A DNA stretch of 64,000 nt, taken from contig OZ345382.1 in assembly GCA_977006965.1 (NCBI GenBank), positions 1,922,001 through 1,986,000 of the forward strand, in the 5' to 3' direction. Positions within the stretch are counted from its first letter, which is position 1. Each line of letters begins with the position of its first letter. Source of the DNA: Phymatolithon calcareum. Its lineage: Eukaryota; Rhodophyta; Florideophyceae; Hapalidiales. A program made the translations under genes and the position numbers. Positions 12,024-23,551 of the stretch are shown in pieces. The notes beneath the pieces were generated by a model. It searched no databases and was not told the origin of the DNA. It saw only the letters and a list, made by a program, of their open reading frames with translations.

Positions 12024-13019
12024 CCTCGGAACTCTAAGACGGTTTGCGGCATGCACTAAGGGAGTCCACCCAGTGCGGTAAATAACGTCGTAAAAATCTT
12101 TTGTGCAGTCGACGTTGGAGTATGAGCTGCATCTGATGCCATGAACGCCCAAAGCAGAACTCGATATCAAGAACACCGAGTCGATCTTCTTCGGTCAAGT
12201 ATTGGCAAGCTTGGGAAAAGGAGCGTCGAAAGTAGCAGAGCAATGTGTCGTATTGTGAAGCGGAAGGACAGCAGAGACATCTTAGAACGATTATTCGTGC
12301 GAAGAGTCATGAGGCGCTTAGAGAATCTCTCGTCAAAACCGGTACCGAAGCAAGACTCCAAGGAAATTCAGAACTGTGGGTGACCCACTCAAAAGTAAAG
12401 CGGCAGCTCTCCAGGGGTTGAACGAAACCCTGGGCAGCACAAACGTCAGACAGTACCAAAGAAGGGAGATATTGGAAGCCACCGCTAAAGTTAAAAAGGA
12501 CAAGAACGCCCTATCCCGCGTAACAACGCTTGCGTCGCAGTTGTGCTTCGTACAGAACACTGGCTATAAAATAGCCAGTTGGAACATTCCCTCCAATGAG
12601 CATCTCGGAGCTCATAGAACTTACAGATCAAACTGGAAAACATGCTCTCGAAAATATCAAGGCAGTCCTATCAGAAGACGTGCTATCACCGAAGAATGTG
12701 CCTCCAAAAAAGAGGACATGACGAAGTTCTTGCCATTCATCAAGAGCCTAAGGCTGCGGCCGACACATGAAATCATCCGGTCCGCTTCCCGCCGACTATG
12801 TGAGATACAGTATAGTGGAATATTTTGCCCCCTTGAGGCCCAATTATGGGTCAGAGATACGTTTCGGTATTCCAGCAGATTGAGTCGCACCCGACCATGC
12901 AAACATGCAACAAAGAAAGAACCTTTCCTTGGCCCTATGGCCTTCGCAAAGTTACCCGAAGCGTCTGCATATGCGTTGGTGACTTTCAAATTAAAACTCC
13001 CTCTTCTTCTTTCGTTAAA
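12024..13019 (+). pseudogene. LINE ORF2 C-terminal relic (right arm)
   Basis: Exact mirror of 4115-5110 apart from a few substitutions, for example one turning Leu to Pro in an overlapping minus-strand frame near 12040. Same content: thumb and C-terminal tail of LINE ORF2 without catalytic motifs. Confidence 0.75.
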
Positions 13020-13333
13020 ACGCCATTATGTTTTTCTGCTTCAGTACACCACAAGGCATTTTTCTTTGAGAGTACAATGACAAATTGCCTTTCACTGTAG
13101 AAGATTGCTTTGAGAGCGCTGCATTCCGCAATGGAGGCATGTGCTTGGAAGCGCCAGTTCTGATATGCGCCACCGAGACTGGTCACCACATGATTCTACT
13201 CTTTAGTGGGAGTGCCTTCCATCGAATAACATGTATATTCGTCGACCGTTAGATCGTAATTGTAATATAGTTATAGACACCTCGAGGTGCTGAAAAAAAT
13301 GTAAAGGACACTATTCTTACCGTTGCTTTGGAA

Positions 13334-13699
13334 AAAGTATAAATAACATTGTTCTTCACAGTCTCAGTCTCAGGGACAGACTCTCAAAAGAAGACAGCGT
13401 CTGAGCGAAGCGAACATTGGACGAACTCCTTGTTGTTTTCCAGGCTATCAACAACCCACATCCCCACACAGCAGTGCAATCCCTCGCTGAAATTCAGACC
13501 CTGCGTGACACATGAACGTGGACTATTTTTCCCCCTCGAGGCCCCTCAGGGGACCAGAGGTAGGTTTTTGTAGACCACCGAACCGTGGAACACTCAGCAT
13601 AGGAAACTCTCAGAATAAAGACAAGTTTCTTAGGCACACGAAAGTTGCCCCAAGCGTCAGCAGACGCGTTGGTAACTTTTAAATAAAAAATCTACTCTA
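13334..13699 (+). pseudogene. LINE 3' end relic (right arm)
   Basis: Mirror of 3435-3800. It ends with GCGTTGGTAACTTTTAAATA plus further A residues at about 13660-13690, the type A LINE tail. Confidence 0.7.
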
Positions 13700-14336
13700 C
13701 ATTTAGAATCCTCAAGAATGAAAAACTCGAAAGTTTATCTAGCTAACGAACTGGAGGTCAAATAGCACCTTGATTCGTACTCTTATTGCTTTTCTATCTG
13801 TGCTACACCTCAATCTGTCTCGAAACCGGGGTTATTTAAAGATTTCAACTTGCCCTTGACAATGGAGAGAACGGCATAGTTCCATTCAGTGCTGGGCATT
13901 GCATGCACTGCATTTTTGGCATGAACTGGTCCTCGTGGGCTGCTCTGCATACCCTGCCGGACCGCTATGCGACCGAAAAGTGAACATTGGAGACAGGCCG
14001 GCGCCCGTTACAGAGCTACCGACAGTCAACAATTCTATTAAATTTTGGCCGACGGCCCCTCCAGCCTATCATATCTTCGTGGTGGTGGTCCATCGTGGTG
14101 TCCACATTTCCGCCTTCCGAGCGCGCTACTAATGCAGCTCTTCCGCAGTTCCGCATGAAACCATATCTCGACTATTTCCATAGTCGTCGGTCCACCGAGC
14201 TTCGCGCGCCTGCCATATGCGACGCGCCGGTTATCGTCGCGCTACGTACACCATTGTACCACTCCCGCCTACTTAAGCCAGGTGGAACACATCGGAAAGT
14301 GCAAATCACAACGTTAATCGACTATCAACTCCCACC

Positions 14337-14804
14337 ATGGGCGAAGACTGCGGTAAGGGCTCCATCGAAGACCAGGTCTCTGAATTGCAACTCGGAAATG
14401 AGGAGGCATCCGGAGCAGACAGCATCAAACCGGAAACGATCTGGGAAGGCTCCATTACGTTTTCAGGGCCCAAAAATTCGTTTACGGTGAATGCAGTAGC
14501 GTATATTATGCGCTCCTCCCAGTCTGGTACTCCATCCTTCCCGAAAACGCTCGTATGTCACTATACTGATCTCGAACCGACCGAAGAATTAGGCCTTGGA
14601 AACCCCGACAAAGGCCTTGCTCGCCTGCAAGCGGTGTCGGAAACCGGTGAAGAAGTTGTTGATACAAGAATGTTCGACATTGCCAAGATTCTCAAGGATC
14701 GTAAGGCCGGGTACGACCGCATAAGAAATAAATGCAAGGTCATAGCAAATTATATCGAAGAAGAAGTGTATCCACAACTTTTCATGTACTACGAAGGGGA
14801 ATAA
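14337..14804 (+). CDS. Hypothetical protein, 155 residues
   Basis: Open frame from an ATG in a strong eukaryotic context (CCCACCATGGGCG) to TAA, with AATAAA overlapping the stop. The first ~34 residues are acidic and low in hydrophobics. From residue 35 the pattern IWEGSITFSGPKNSFTVNA, then FPKTL, then a helical C terminus (MFDIAKILKDRKAGYDRIRN) faintly recalls the start of SPOC domains found in transcription factors. I give that little weight. No intron signals were needed to read it. The left-arm copy is broken at codon 43, so either this arm keeps the ancestral state or the gene is no longer constrained. Function unknown. Confidence 0.5.
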   Translation: MGEDCGKGSIEDQVSELQLGNEEASGADSIKPETIWEGSITFSGPKNSFTVNAVAYIMRSSQSGTPSFPKTLVCHYTDLEPTEELGLGNPDKGLARLQAVSETGEEVVDTRMFDIAKILKDRKAGYDRIRNKCKVIANYIEEEVYPQLFMYYEGE

Positions 14805-17133
14805 AGCTGTGAAGAAGAAGAAAACAAGACATAGATGAATGACGAGGAATTATACCGCTGCAAACTGTCGCGCTTCTTGGGATGACACTGATGATGTTCG
14901 GAAAGGAGACTTTGCGCTCGCTGGCATCATGCGAATGCATAGAATCTCGAGATTGAGAAAACAGAATGCGGTGTATGCCTTGCTCATGGTTTCGTAAGGC
15001 TTTTACAAGTCGTCGCATTATCTAAATTATTATGCGTTACCACGGGGTTGACACTGAGAGCGGATTTATTCCGATTTCCAAAATAGGAATATACGTAAAC
15101 ATTATTGCATTGTGTACCTTTACATAGAGCATTAATCGAGAAGCTACTACTGATACCAGAAGAATAATCCCCCCGTTAACCGTAATAATTTTAAAAATGT
15201 ACATTTCCAAGAGTGTAGAGAACAGCACATGGGGCTATAAAACGGTGATTTGCAGTGAAGCCTTCCCAGTTGTTGAAACTGCTGAGAGACCTACCTTATC
15301 GAACGGCTCCGTCTAGCTCTTAATGATCTATAGCTTCCGGAAGTGCAAAGTCCTGACTAGCCCTTCCTGGGCAGACACATCCGAAACCGCGACCTCTGAC
15401 TAAAATAAATGTGTTCTTTTAGCTGACTCCAGTCCTCCCTCTAGTGCTCGTCCGATCGCTGATTCTAGCTCTCTTCGATACCCTACACATGTGCTACTTA
15501 AATGTCTCCCTCCCAAATCGCTTGTAGCGCAGCCAGGCAATGACTTAGCGATCCTGTCCGGCATACTATACCAGTAACACAGACGTCCGAGCCAGGTCGC
15601 ACTGGCTACGGCTTCTACTTACCGTCGACCTGTGCTTGCTCACTGCTACGTCTTTTACTGCGACTTGCACCGCTCACTAGGCTTGCATTGCTCCCATAAT
15701 CCGCCTTCAACAAAGCCGACCAAGCGTCGCCTGCTTCGACAAAAAGGAAAGTATCCGATAGAACCAAGCCTCGAGTAAGGATGAGCACAAAGCCGCAGCC
15801 TTACCATCGCAATCGGCCTTGAAATATTTTCGCATATGGAAGAGTACGCATGTCGTCCAGATGTTCCTGCAATGCCAGCATTTTCGCACAGCACAGAATC
15901 CCCTCGGTTGCTGTGAGGGGAGGCGTCTCGCAGGCAGGGAAGTCGCTCGAGAGCTTTGCTTCTACACTCCAGTTCGGCTATCCAAGATAACTGGACAAAC
16001 AGTGGCAGATGAGGCCCGAGAACCCTCATTCGACGTCGTCATGCGCGCCAGAGATCAACCATGGAATGGCTTGGGCTCACACTTCGCATGGGAGTACAGC
16101 ATGGTACGCCAATGTTACTTCAGTGTGGCAAACCAACCCAGGAGTCACTCTTCGGCAACATGCCCCACTGATATGTATAAATAGCTCTTAATGTCGCACG
16201 GGATAGGACAGAATGGAGAAAACTTAGACCTTCGAAGCGCTGCTAATCTCACTTGGGGGCAATGCAGAATACAATAGGCATAACGTCTTCTCAACTGGCG
16301 TGGTCAGAAACACAGAGGTCTTGATGTGGTGGCATCGGCAAGATATGTTACAACTCTCACGGTCATGAACACCGCAGTTCATTGCGTATTGAGATTGGCA
16401 AATTGCTCAGTGTTTACTGGGAATACGAAATTGTGCAAACTCTGCTGAGTCAGCAACTCGGAAGGTCCGGTTGTAATGACCTCGGTAGAGGTGGCCCAAT
16501 TTAATGATTCACAATGAATGGCTGCTCACCCTGGTGAACGCGTCGCTGACTTTCGGTTGAAGCGTAAGTATATCTTTCGACATCCTTGGAGTTTGTTTGT
16601 GGTTAGTAATGTTGATCGTGGTGGTGAGTTTCTTGAGAGGGGCTCGGTCACTGCTGACTGAGCGTTTGCTTCCACTTATGGCCTTGTTAAATTTTGTTGT
16701 AGAGTTTTCAGATTTCCTCACGCGACCTCTTTGAGATGCTCAACGTAGGACTCTGATCTTCTTGGCGGGAAGCGATATAGAACCTCGCGGAGGTCCACGT
16801 CCTGTTCGAGAATGTCGTCGCACACCAGTCAGTCATGGTCATCTTTAGTGACCACTTGTTTCCCAGAACGGGGACCCGGCATGACGCGACCCTAATATCG
16901 GAGCATTGAGCCGATCCATACTTACTGATACTTTTTCCGACTGCCTTCCGACTCAGCGTTGTGCTCGAGTGCCGTCACATTTGTACAATTCTGAATCTGG
17001 TCAACGGCAGTCGAGTTCAAAGTGGTGCCCATGCAGAGCTAATCAGACTGCCTCTGAATATCTTCAAACGGTCATGAGAACACGCGACTGTCTTCCAAAT
17101 GGGGTCACTTGGGACACACTGTGTTTTCTCAAG
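14805..17133. other. Arm segment without a recognised gene
   Basis: Mirror of 1-2329; the same short overlapping frames on opposite strands and no supported gene. Confidence 0.4.
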
Positions 17134-17811
17134 GATGTTATTCCTTGACTTCGGAACTGAGACATTATACATCATACATCGGAAAAATTTATTTCCTCCG
17201 TTTGTTAAGAGGGAATAACTTTTTTAAGTTCATTTCGAATAATTCGGCACTAAATGCGTTGTGACGACCCGCCGGTACACTTGCACATCATCATTATGAT
17301 ATTGCGCAAGAGTTCAGGCGGATCGTCAGAACGCCTCATCGAACCAGTGTCATAATTTTTGCCTTCCAATCCACTGCCATTCACCTATGTCTTTATTCGC
17401 TAACGCGGATCTATATGGCATAGATGATGTCAACGACATAATTGACTGCTTTCTACCAGTTCATCGCCAGTAAACATCAGAAATAATTGACTAGGTGAGT
17501 TTTTCAACTTATTTCTTCGCACTGCATAGTTATTTATAACTTTGACGCAGTCCTCTGGAAGAGATATTTATATTTCTCTAATTTGGAACAAATAATTATT
17601 CAGTGACGAATTACCAAATAAAATACCGAGTACTTATGACAGGATATGGCTTCAACTGAGTTTGTCTATGGCGTCAGGTGTACCGCGTACTCCCTTCTGC
17701 AATGCACGAGAGTCTTGTGTGTCGCTTATGTTTTCGATTGGACTCCCAGGTCTCTTAATCCATTTTTATTCCCTTCACAACGTTGATGCACTTTAGTGTT
17801 GCGCCATCGGT
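17134..17811. other. AT-rich sequence, no gene
   Basis: Single-copy relative to the arms. Rich in A and T with frequent stops in all frames. Confidence 0.4.
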
Positions 17812-18800
17812 TTAGCTCGTGCTGTCGACCGTGGTTCTAAGGTATTGTAGATGGCCGTTTTCGTGGAGCTCGAAGCCTGAGGTTCGGAATTTGCGCTTGA
17901 ATAATCCGGCGTAAATAAGCACCATGTTCCACGCTATACCAGCTCGTCGCGGTATCCAAACGCCTTTGGATACCGTCGGAATTAGCGGCTTGGAGCTCAA
18001 CGTTGTCCAAGAGGAGTATCTCGGGGTGCTTCGACATATGTCCAAGTGCGTGTTCCACTGCTAGCGCGAATGTGTCCACGAACAAGCTATGCAAGCAAAG
18101 GATAAGGGGTGATCCTCGAGGGACTCCGTGGTCGATTAGAAACAATTTTTTCTCCTCATCTACAGACGTTGTGATTCAGGATGGCTTGAGCAGGTACCTG
18201 ACCAGCTCTGCTATGGCTGGGGCTAGGCATTTGTCCACAGGGTTGTGGAGTATGTCGCCAGGGACTCTATCATATGCCGCAGAGAGGTCGAGGACTGCTA
18301 CAAAGGCGTGACGGTGCTCGTGGACCGTATTATCGCCAGCTTCGTGCATATATTCTTTTGGAATCCTAATTGGAGACGGTGACACTTATACCGGGTGCGC
18401 ATCACCGAGTCCGTGGCGGCGCCACTAATTTTCCGCACTTGGCTTAAGAGCAAGATCGGTCTGTAGTTTCCAGCTTCATATCGCCCTCCTTTCTTGTGAA
18501 TCGGAATCAGAGTCACTCGTCGCCATGCTGTCCGAATGTATTTCAGAGTGCCACTTCCTACAGAGACGCAATCAGGTCCCCGCTCATTTCAAGATTTGCT
18601 TGGAGCATTTCAGCTCCGGTCCTGTCAGGCCCAATTGCTTTTTTGTGTGGCGCTCGTCCGAGGGCATTTTTCGTGCATTCTCGCCGTGTCTCGACAATAA
18701 GAACTGATTTGGGTGAGGCTATGGACTCTACCCGCTCTGCATACGTTTGCGATATGGTTAGTGAACATATGTTGGCACACGGGAGATCCAAGATCTCGAT
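17812..18800 (-). pseudogene. LINE reverse transcriptase relic
   Basis: The minus strand, in several frames, gives the RT order: KKAIGPDRTGAEMLQANLEM near 18620-18680, TLIPIHKKGG..NYRPILLLSQVRK at 18430-18516, LGFQKN, then AVLDLSAAYDRVPGDIL (motif A) at about 18250-18300. DHGVPRGSPLILCLHSLFVD (motif B) is at about 18080-18140. The FADD of motif C has decayed (LLDNVELQ). Frame changes separate these pieces. They resemble the intact RTs at 21578 and 26478, so this is a third, older copy on the same strand. Confidence 0.8.
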
Positions 18801-19827
18801 TAATCCATCCTCGTTTCCGCTTACATCTAAGGATTTTGCTCTGGGTTTCCATGGCTCTGCGTAGCGATTGATCCTGACAGACTAGCACCGACCAGGAGAA
18901 TGTCCACACTTTGTGGTAGATGAATTTATGATAAATTTGGCTCCCCGACTCTTGCCGCTTTTTATCAGAAATCGGCGATTGGAGCCGTTTTGAGGGGGTG
19001 CGAATCGCAAACACCAGACTTTAACGAGCAATCAGAGCCTTGTTCATCGTTTCGACTTGGAAAATAAAATAACGCGGAAACTTCTTGTGCGTAATCGCAC
19101 AATTTAAAAAATTTTTGGTTCAAGATATAGAGAGAAGATGTTTTGCAGTCCCTTTCCGCTGGCTTTTCCGCCTTCATCACCCCTCCGAATTAGTAAAAAA
19201 GGTCAAATTTCCTCCTCATATTCCAACGCCGGCGACAAAACTTGCACGAACCCTAACTCTGCTATGCTCACGGAGGCATGGAAACTACTGTTCTTGCTTT
19301 CCATTTTCTTGTTTTCGCACGAAGCAAAATGGCGGTACCGCGCCCCGACTTTGCAAAATCTGCGTTTTCCGGTCATTTTCAAATGCACATGGCAGATTAT
19401 GAAACGGATAGGTGCTAGTCTGCTCAATGCCTTCAATGTATTTGATACACTGTCCAGTTTCGTCTTTCGTACTGCGGCTCCCATATCTTTTCGAAACCCT
19501 TTGCCTATATCACAGTCCGCCATTCTCATGGCCCGCTTTGCTTTTCGGTACAGCGAGTCTTACCTTTCGCATATTGTCCAGGTTTCGTGTCTAGAACGGC
19601 TTAAAGCAAGCGTGAGGCGTTGTTTGTTTATCGAGCGCTTCGCTACTCGATGGCTGGAGTTTCTCATACGATATGTCCAACTCCTTCTTGTGACGGCACG
19701 GATGCAGTTCCACTGGTATCCTAGGCCCCCACCTTTTCATTGCTTAGGCGGCCATTTGTGTGTGCTCCTTACTCTTTCTTGAGATCGCAGAGATGAATGA
19801 TTCCACTTTTTCTGGCACCGGATTCCT
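18801..19827. other. No gene recognised
   Basis: Contains a plus frame (19138-19782) and a minus frame (19203-19529) that overlap, neither recognisable. It may be the upstream part of the LINE relic at 17812-18800, but I could not align it to the endonuclease. Confidence 0.3.
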
Positions 19828-20270
19828 GTGGTCCAGGTCCATAGAGATCGAGAATATCTACACTACGAATTTGCAGCACCCGAGGAGGACACAGTGAAGT
19901 CCGAGAAGTTTACGATTACAGGAGACTTAAACTGGGAATTAGGTTTTGTTCTGAAAAGAGCACGGATGAAGAGAGCCACCGGACCTGATAGAAAATTCGT
20001 GTTGGAGCACATGGTACCTTCTCAATACATCCACTTAATTACGATAGAACATTCGTAGATATCTTCAAGATGAACCCCGACCTGAGTCACGAGTTCATCA
20101 TTGCTGGCATGGCGAGAATTGGATCATTTGGAATGTGGCCTAAACAATGGAACGAATCTATCATAGTGGCTATTCAAAAAGAGTGATCGAAGGAAACCAA
20201 AAGAAGTACAGGCCAATGTCATTTCTCACAATTTCGAAATCGGCGTCTGACGGAGTCCCGAAAGCAACCT
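19828..20270 (+). pseudogene. LINE RT N-terminal relic, plus strand
   Basis: Translation gives VLKRARMKRATGPDRKFVLE, which matches the RT region preceding the fingers (GKAPGWDKIQTEML or GKAVGPDRIAVEML). Further on, frame-shifted, come GMWPKQWNESIIVAIQK and KKYRPMSFLTISKSA, matching YRPISLLSQVRKI. It is opposite in strand to the large LINEs nearby. Many stops. Confidence 0.65.
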
Positions 20271-20784
20271 TACGCATTTCCCCAATTTGAGGCTAGTAGA
20301 GGCTTTGCGATTATCTATGATTTGTCTCTGCTATCCGTCCATTTAGACATTATGAGCTTCTTGTGCCACTATTAGACGTTTATCTTGCAAAACATAACGT
20401 GGCTCGTGGATTCTTCCCCTGTGCGCAGGTTCGGATTTGTTTCATTTTACATTTTTCATCTCCGTCGACAAAATCCAAGCGATGATATTCTGTAGTCCGC
20501 GAGATTGCCACCGTCTTTGAACATTCTATACCAGCGCTGCAATATCATGTGTCGGCCAGATAGTGCTCATTTGAAAGAAATGTGCGGTCGCCTCATGTTC
20601 ATGCTGTTGCGGCGGAATGTGCATGATTCACTAGCAAGTCTTTTGTTTTGTAAGTCCTGCTTCATTTCAGTGCCAGTAGCAAACGTTCCAGTTCATGTAA
20701 CTCTAAGTAGATTGTCAGAGCTCGATGGGACTCTGTGGAAGATGGTAGCAGAATGGTGTGGTTCTTTTCCAACTGATTGGTTGT

Positions 20785-20821
20785 TTACTGAGAGCCCTCA
20801 GTTACACTCATAAGACTGCAA
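20785..20821 (-). repeat. LINE 3' tail scrap (type B)
   Basis: Reverse complement reads GCAGTCTTATGAGTGTAACT then GAGGGCTCTCAGTAAACA. The same tail occurs at 33590-33628 and, with poly(A), at 9350-9402. Confidence 0.65.
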
Positions 20822-20854
20822 AGGGCGTCTTTCCGGTACATGTACTCTAACTGG

Positions 20855-21140
20855 GTCAAGGAAAATGGCATGTAATGGAATACTGAGAAGAGAAACAGTG
20901 CGTTTTTCATCTGTGCCAGACTTCAAGAGCAAATTCCGACTCTCCAGCGAAGAGCTGCACAAAACCCACTGACTCGAATACCTGGGCACAATGATTGACA
21001 ACATGGCGTTACCCACGACGGAGCGCTAAAACTCATTAATGCGGCCAAAAGAATCATCTTGGGCCTGAAAGATATCGCACTCAAGGCGAACGGGCTGGCA
21101 GCGGTCAAGAACATATCAATCTACAAGTCGCTAATAATAG
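20855..21140 (+). pseudogene. LINE RT thumb relic, plus strand
   Basis: Across frames it reads FRLSSEELHKTH, LEYLGTMID, GALKLINAAKRIILGLKDIA and YKSLIIEKSTYIL. This corresponds to FRLSGRRLKTLREVKYLGVT and RLYKSLVQSRWEYAL of the intact RT. It could be the continuation of the relic at 19828-20270, separated by decayed sequence. Confidence 0.6.
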
Positions 21141-21207
21141 AGAAAAGTACTTATATACTGATGAAGTGTGCTGTATTTACTAATGAATGCATATTTTCAG
21201 TGTCATT

Positions 21208-21337
21208 AATTCTCGCGTGTGTATCGCTATTCGCGAAAAAGGTATTTCAGTATCACTATTTTGAAAAAGGACACCCCAGTGTCAGTATTCTGAAAAAACA
21301 GTGCGTTGTCACTATTTTCTAAAAATGGCATCTCAGA
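21208..21337. repeat. Degenerate ~29-bp tandem repeat
   Basis: Successive units such as GTATCACTATTTTGAAAAAG, GTGTCAGTATTCTGAAAAAA and GTCACTATTTTCTAAAAATG follow one another at about 29 bp. The last unit is split by the LINE at 21338-25182, and its remainder (GAGACACTTA) continues at 25197. Confidence 0.6.
21324..21337. repeat. Target-site duplication, 3' side of LINE
   Basis: AATGGCATCTCAGA here is repeated exactly at 25183-25196, flanking the minus-strand LINE. Confidence 0.85.
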
Positions 21338-21577
21338 AGAAGAAGAAAGGTAGATTTTTATTTAAAAGTTACCAACGCATCTGCTGACGCTCGGGGCAAC
21401 TTTCCTAAGGCCAAGGAGTTTTGGCTAGATTCTGTCCTGAAGGGGTTTTCTTTTCTTGTTGGTGTAACACGACTCAGTGGACTACAAAAACTCACCTCTG
21501 GTCTCCTTCGGGACCTCGAGGGGGAAAGTTACTCCCCTGTCCTGCGGCACGCTGTAATTTCAATTTGCGGGTAGTCC

Positions 21578-23551
21578 TTACTTGTCCACAGCCTGAAACA
21601 TGGTTAGGTGCTCGTCGAGTGCTCGCTTAGTCCAGGCGCTCTCTTCTTTGGAGAGCCTGGCCTTTGCAAGGCCATTTATCACGTCTTCGACGGCATCTTT
21701 TCCACATTGGCCGGTGAGTTCGATAAGGGTAGAGGTGCTCATTGGAGGGAACATTCCAAATGACCACTTGATGGCAAGTGTTCTATGTCTCCTTGACTTG
21801 AAGAGAAGGTGCGGCGGTAACGACACTTTCGCGTGCGGTATAGGTCGTTTTTTCGACTTTTCCGCATCCTCTGCGGCCTCCAGTATCTTGTTTCTTTGGT
21901 ATTTCTTGATGTTTGTCGTAGCTATCGTTTCGTTTGCTGCTTCGCACAGGAAACCATTCACTTTCGCATGGACAATATCTCTCTCCGCTTCTTGACGTTC
22001 CTTGTTCGCGATCTCTGTTGTTGGACCAGATATCAGCGCATCGCGTCTTCTTATCAATCTCTGCACAAATCGTCTTGCAAGGACGTCTCTTCTTACCTTG
22101 GGTTGGAGTATTCGGCACATGGCCCTGCACCTGTCCAAGCTTCTTTTTCCTGGTTTCCCAAGGATTTGCCCGAAAAACATAGATTCAACCTTCCTGACTT
22201 CCGAGGCCACCTTCGCGGTCCAAGGTGAGAGGTGAAGGGCATATTCCCATCTTGACTGCACAAGCGATTTGTACAGCCTAATCGCCCTTGCGGTATGGAC
22301 ACCATTAGTAAACACGCCCAGCCGTCGGAGATACCCAAGCACATTTTTGGATTTCTTGATCCTGTCTGTCAGTTTGGTGTCTGAGACTCCCCGTTCCGTT
22401 AGTGTTACCCCGAGGTATTTTACCTCCCGGAGAGTCTTTAGCCTCCGCCCTGAGAGCCGGAAGCTGTGACCTGCCGTATCTTTGGTCCAAAGGATTACGC
22501 TTTTCTTGGTGTTCCACACCATACCGTTTCTCTGTGCCCACTTCGAGGCTAAATTAAGGATAATTTGGAGGCCTTCCACTGATTTTGCGGACAATTTCAC
22601 GTCGTCTGCAAACATTTTGCACGGCTCGTTTGTGATATTCTTCGGAATGGAGTCTAGCGCAACGGCAAACGTGTCCATGAAGATATTATAAAGGCACGGA
22701 CTGAGAGGGGACCCCTGAGGAACGCCTCTGTCAATGGTGTACCACACGGAATCCTCGTCGTCTCTCGTCTGTATGAATGAGGGATTCAGAAATGGAATAA
22801 CCATTTCGGCGATCTCTGGTTCCAGGACCTTCCTTATTCTCTCTGCAAGCTTATTCCTTGGTACGGAGTCGTAGGCAGCTTTAAGATCTAAGACTGCCAC
22901 GCAGCTGTGGCCTGATTGTCGGAGGGCTTCAGAATGCAGAAGCGCCAGCTCAGTGCCCTTTCGTTTCTGGAACCCCAGCTGTGATATATGGAACTTGTAT
23001 TTCCTTCTGATCATCTTGTCTAGTGCCATTTCGATTACCTTCCTCATGTGGCTTAGGAGGGAGATTGGGCGGTAGCTCGTCGGCAGTGCTGTATCTCCAT
23101 CCTTGTAGATAGGTACAATTTCCGCTGTTCTCCCTGCCAAGGGTGTGGTTTGCAATCGGCCACAAGCTTCCCAAATCGCAAATAGTACTCTTGTGCTTAG
23201 GACTGGGTCCACTTTCAACATTTCGGTTTGTATTTTGTCCCATCCAGGGGCCTTACCAATTGGACTATCCCTGATAGCCGCTTCTATGTCGCTGCGGAAT
23301 GTCCAAGGGGGGGCAAACGATTTGGTATCTCCGCTCCATCCTTCCTCGGAGCAACAGAGGTTTGAGAGGTGGGCAAGGAACAGTGCAGGTGAGAGCGTAC
23401 TTCCTTGCTTGACATTTTCGGTCTTTCGCCTAGAGAGAGCTCTTGCTATTTTGGACATCTTCTCAAGGGCTGCTGCTGCTGGGAGCTGGTCCAGGTCATC
23501 CAGGAATCGGTTGTAGGACGCTTTTTTGGCGCCAATTACCTCGTTGCTCAT
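21578..23551 (-). CDS. LINE reverse transcriptase (C-terminal part of ORF2)
   Basis: A 657-residue frame that copies element RNA into DNA at the nicked target. Seen in order: GKAPGWDKIQTEML, then YRPISLLSHMRKVIE; LGFQKRKGTELALL; motif A AVLDLKAAYDSVPR with its Asp; motif B RGVPQGSPLSPCLYNIFMDT; motif C MFADDVKL with both Asp; motif D-like NTKKSVILW; and YLGVTLTERG. A basic thumb with CRAMCRIL follows, then a C-terminal tail with HRTLAIKWSFGMFPPMS. All catalytic residues are present. It starts at an ATG that overlaps the endonuclease stop as ATGA. In most LINEs endonuclease and RT are one protein, so this start may reflect a one-base loss in the adjacent A-run. Stop TAA. Confidence 0.9.
   Translation of the reverse strand: MSNEVIGAKKASYNRFLDDLDQLPAAAALEKMSKIARALSRRKTENVKQGSTLSPALFLAHLSNLCCSEEGWSGDTKSFAPPWTFRSDIEAAIRDSPIGKAPGWDKIQTEMLKVDPVLSTRVLFAIWEACGRLQTTPLAGRTAEIVPIYKDGDTALPTSYRPISLLSHMRKVIEMALDKMIRRKYKFHISQLGFQKRKGTELALLHSEALRQSGHSCVAVLDLKAAYDSVPRNKLAERIRKVLEPEIAEMVIPFLNPSFIQTRDDEDSVWYTIDRGVPQGSPLSPCLYNIFMDTFAVALDSIPKNITNEPCKMFADDVKLSAKSVEGLQIILNLASKWAQRNGMVWNTKKSVILWTKDTAGHSFRLSGRRLKTLREVKYLGVTLTERGVSDTKLTDRIKKSKNVLGYLRRLGVFTNGVHTARAIRLYKSLVQSRWEYALHLSPWTAKVASEVRKVESMFFGQILGKPGKRSLDRCRAMCRILQPKVRRDVLARRFVQRLIRRRDALISGPTTEIANKERQEAERDIVHAKVNGFLCEAANETIATTNIKKYQRNKILEAAEDAEKSKKRPIPHAKVSLPPHLLFKSRRHRTLAIKWSFGMFPPMSTSTLIELTGQCGKDAVEDVINGLAKARLSKEESAWTKRALDEHLTMFQAVDK

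Larger units (their letters stand above)
11231..17133. repeat. Right arm of giant inverted repeat
   Basis: Inverted partner of 1-5904, separated from it by a 5.3 kb loop of unrelated transposon debris. Every coding relic of the left arm is found here on the other strand. This arm holds the uninterrupted version of the 155-codon frame at 14337-14804. The repeat does not look like the terminal repeat of a known transposon class: its content is itself old mobile-element debris, so the duplication came after those insertions. Confidence 0.95.

Noticed and set aside
1-17133. Palindrome as a missed-adapter read artefact
   Set aside because: Such artefacts give arms joined with almost no loop and the same bases; here a 5.3 kb non-palindromic loop and real arm differences exist. 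Misassembly is still worth testing.
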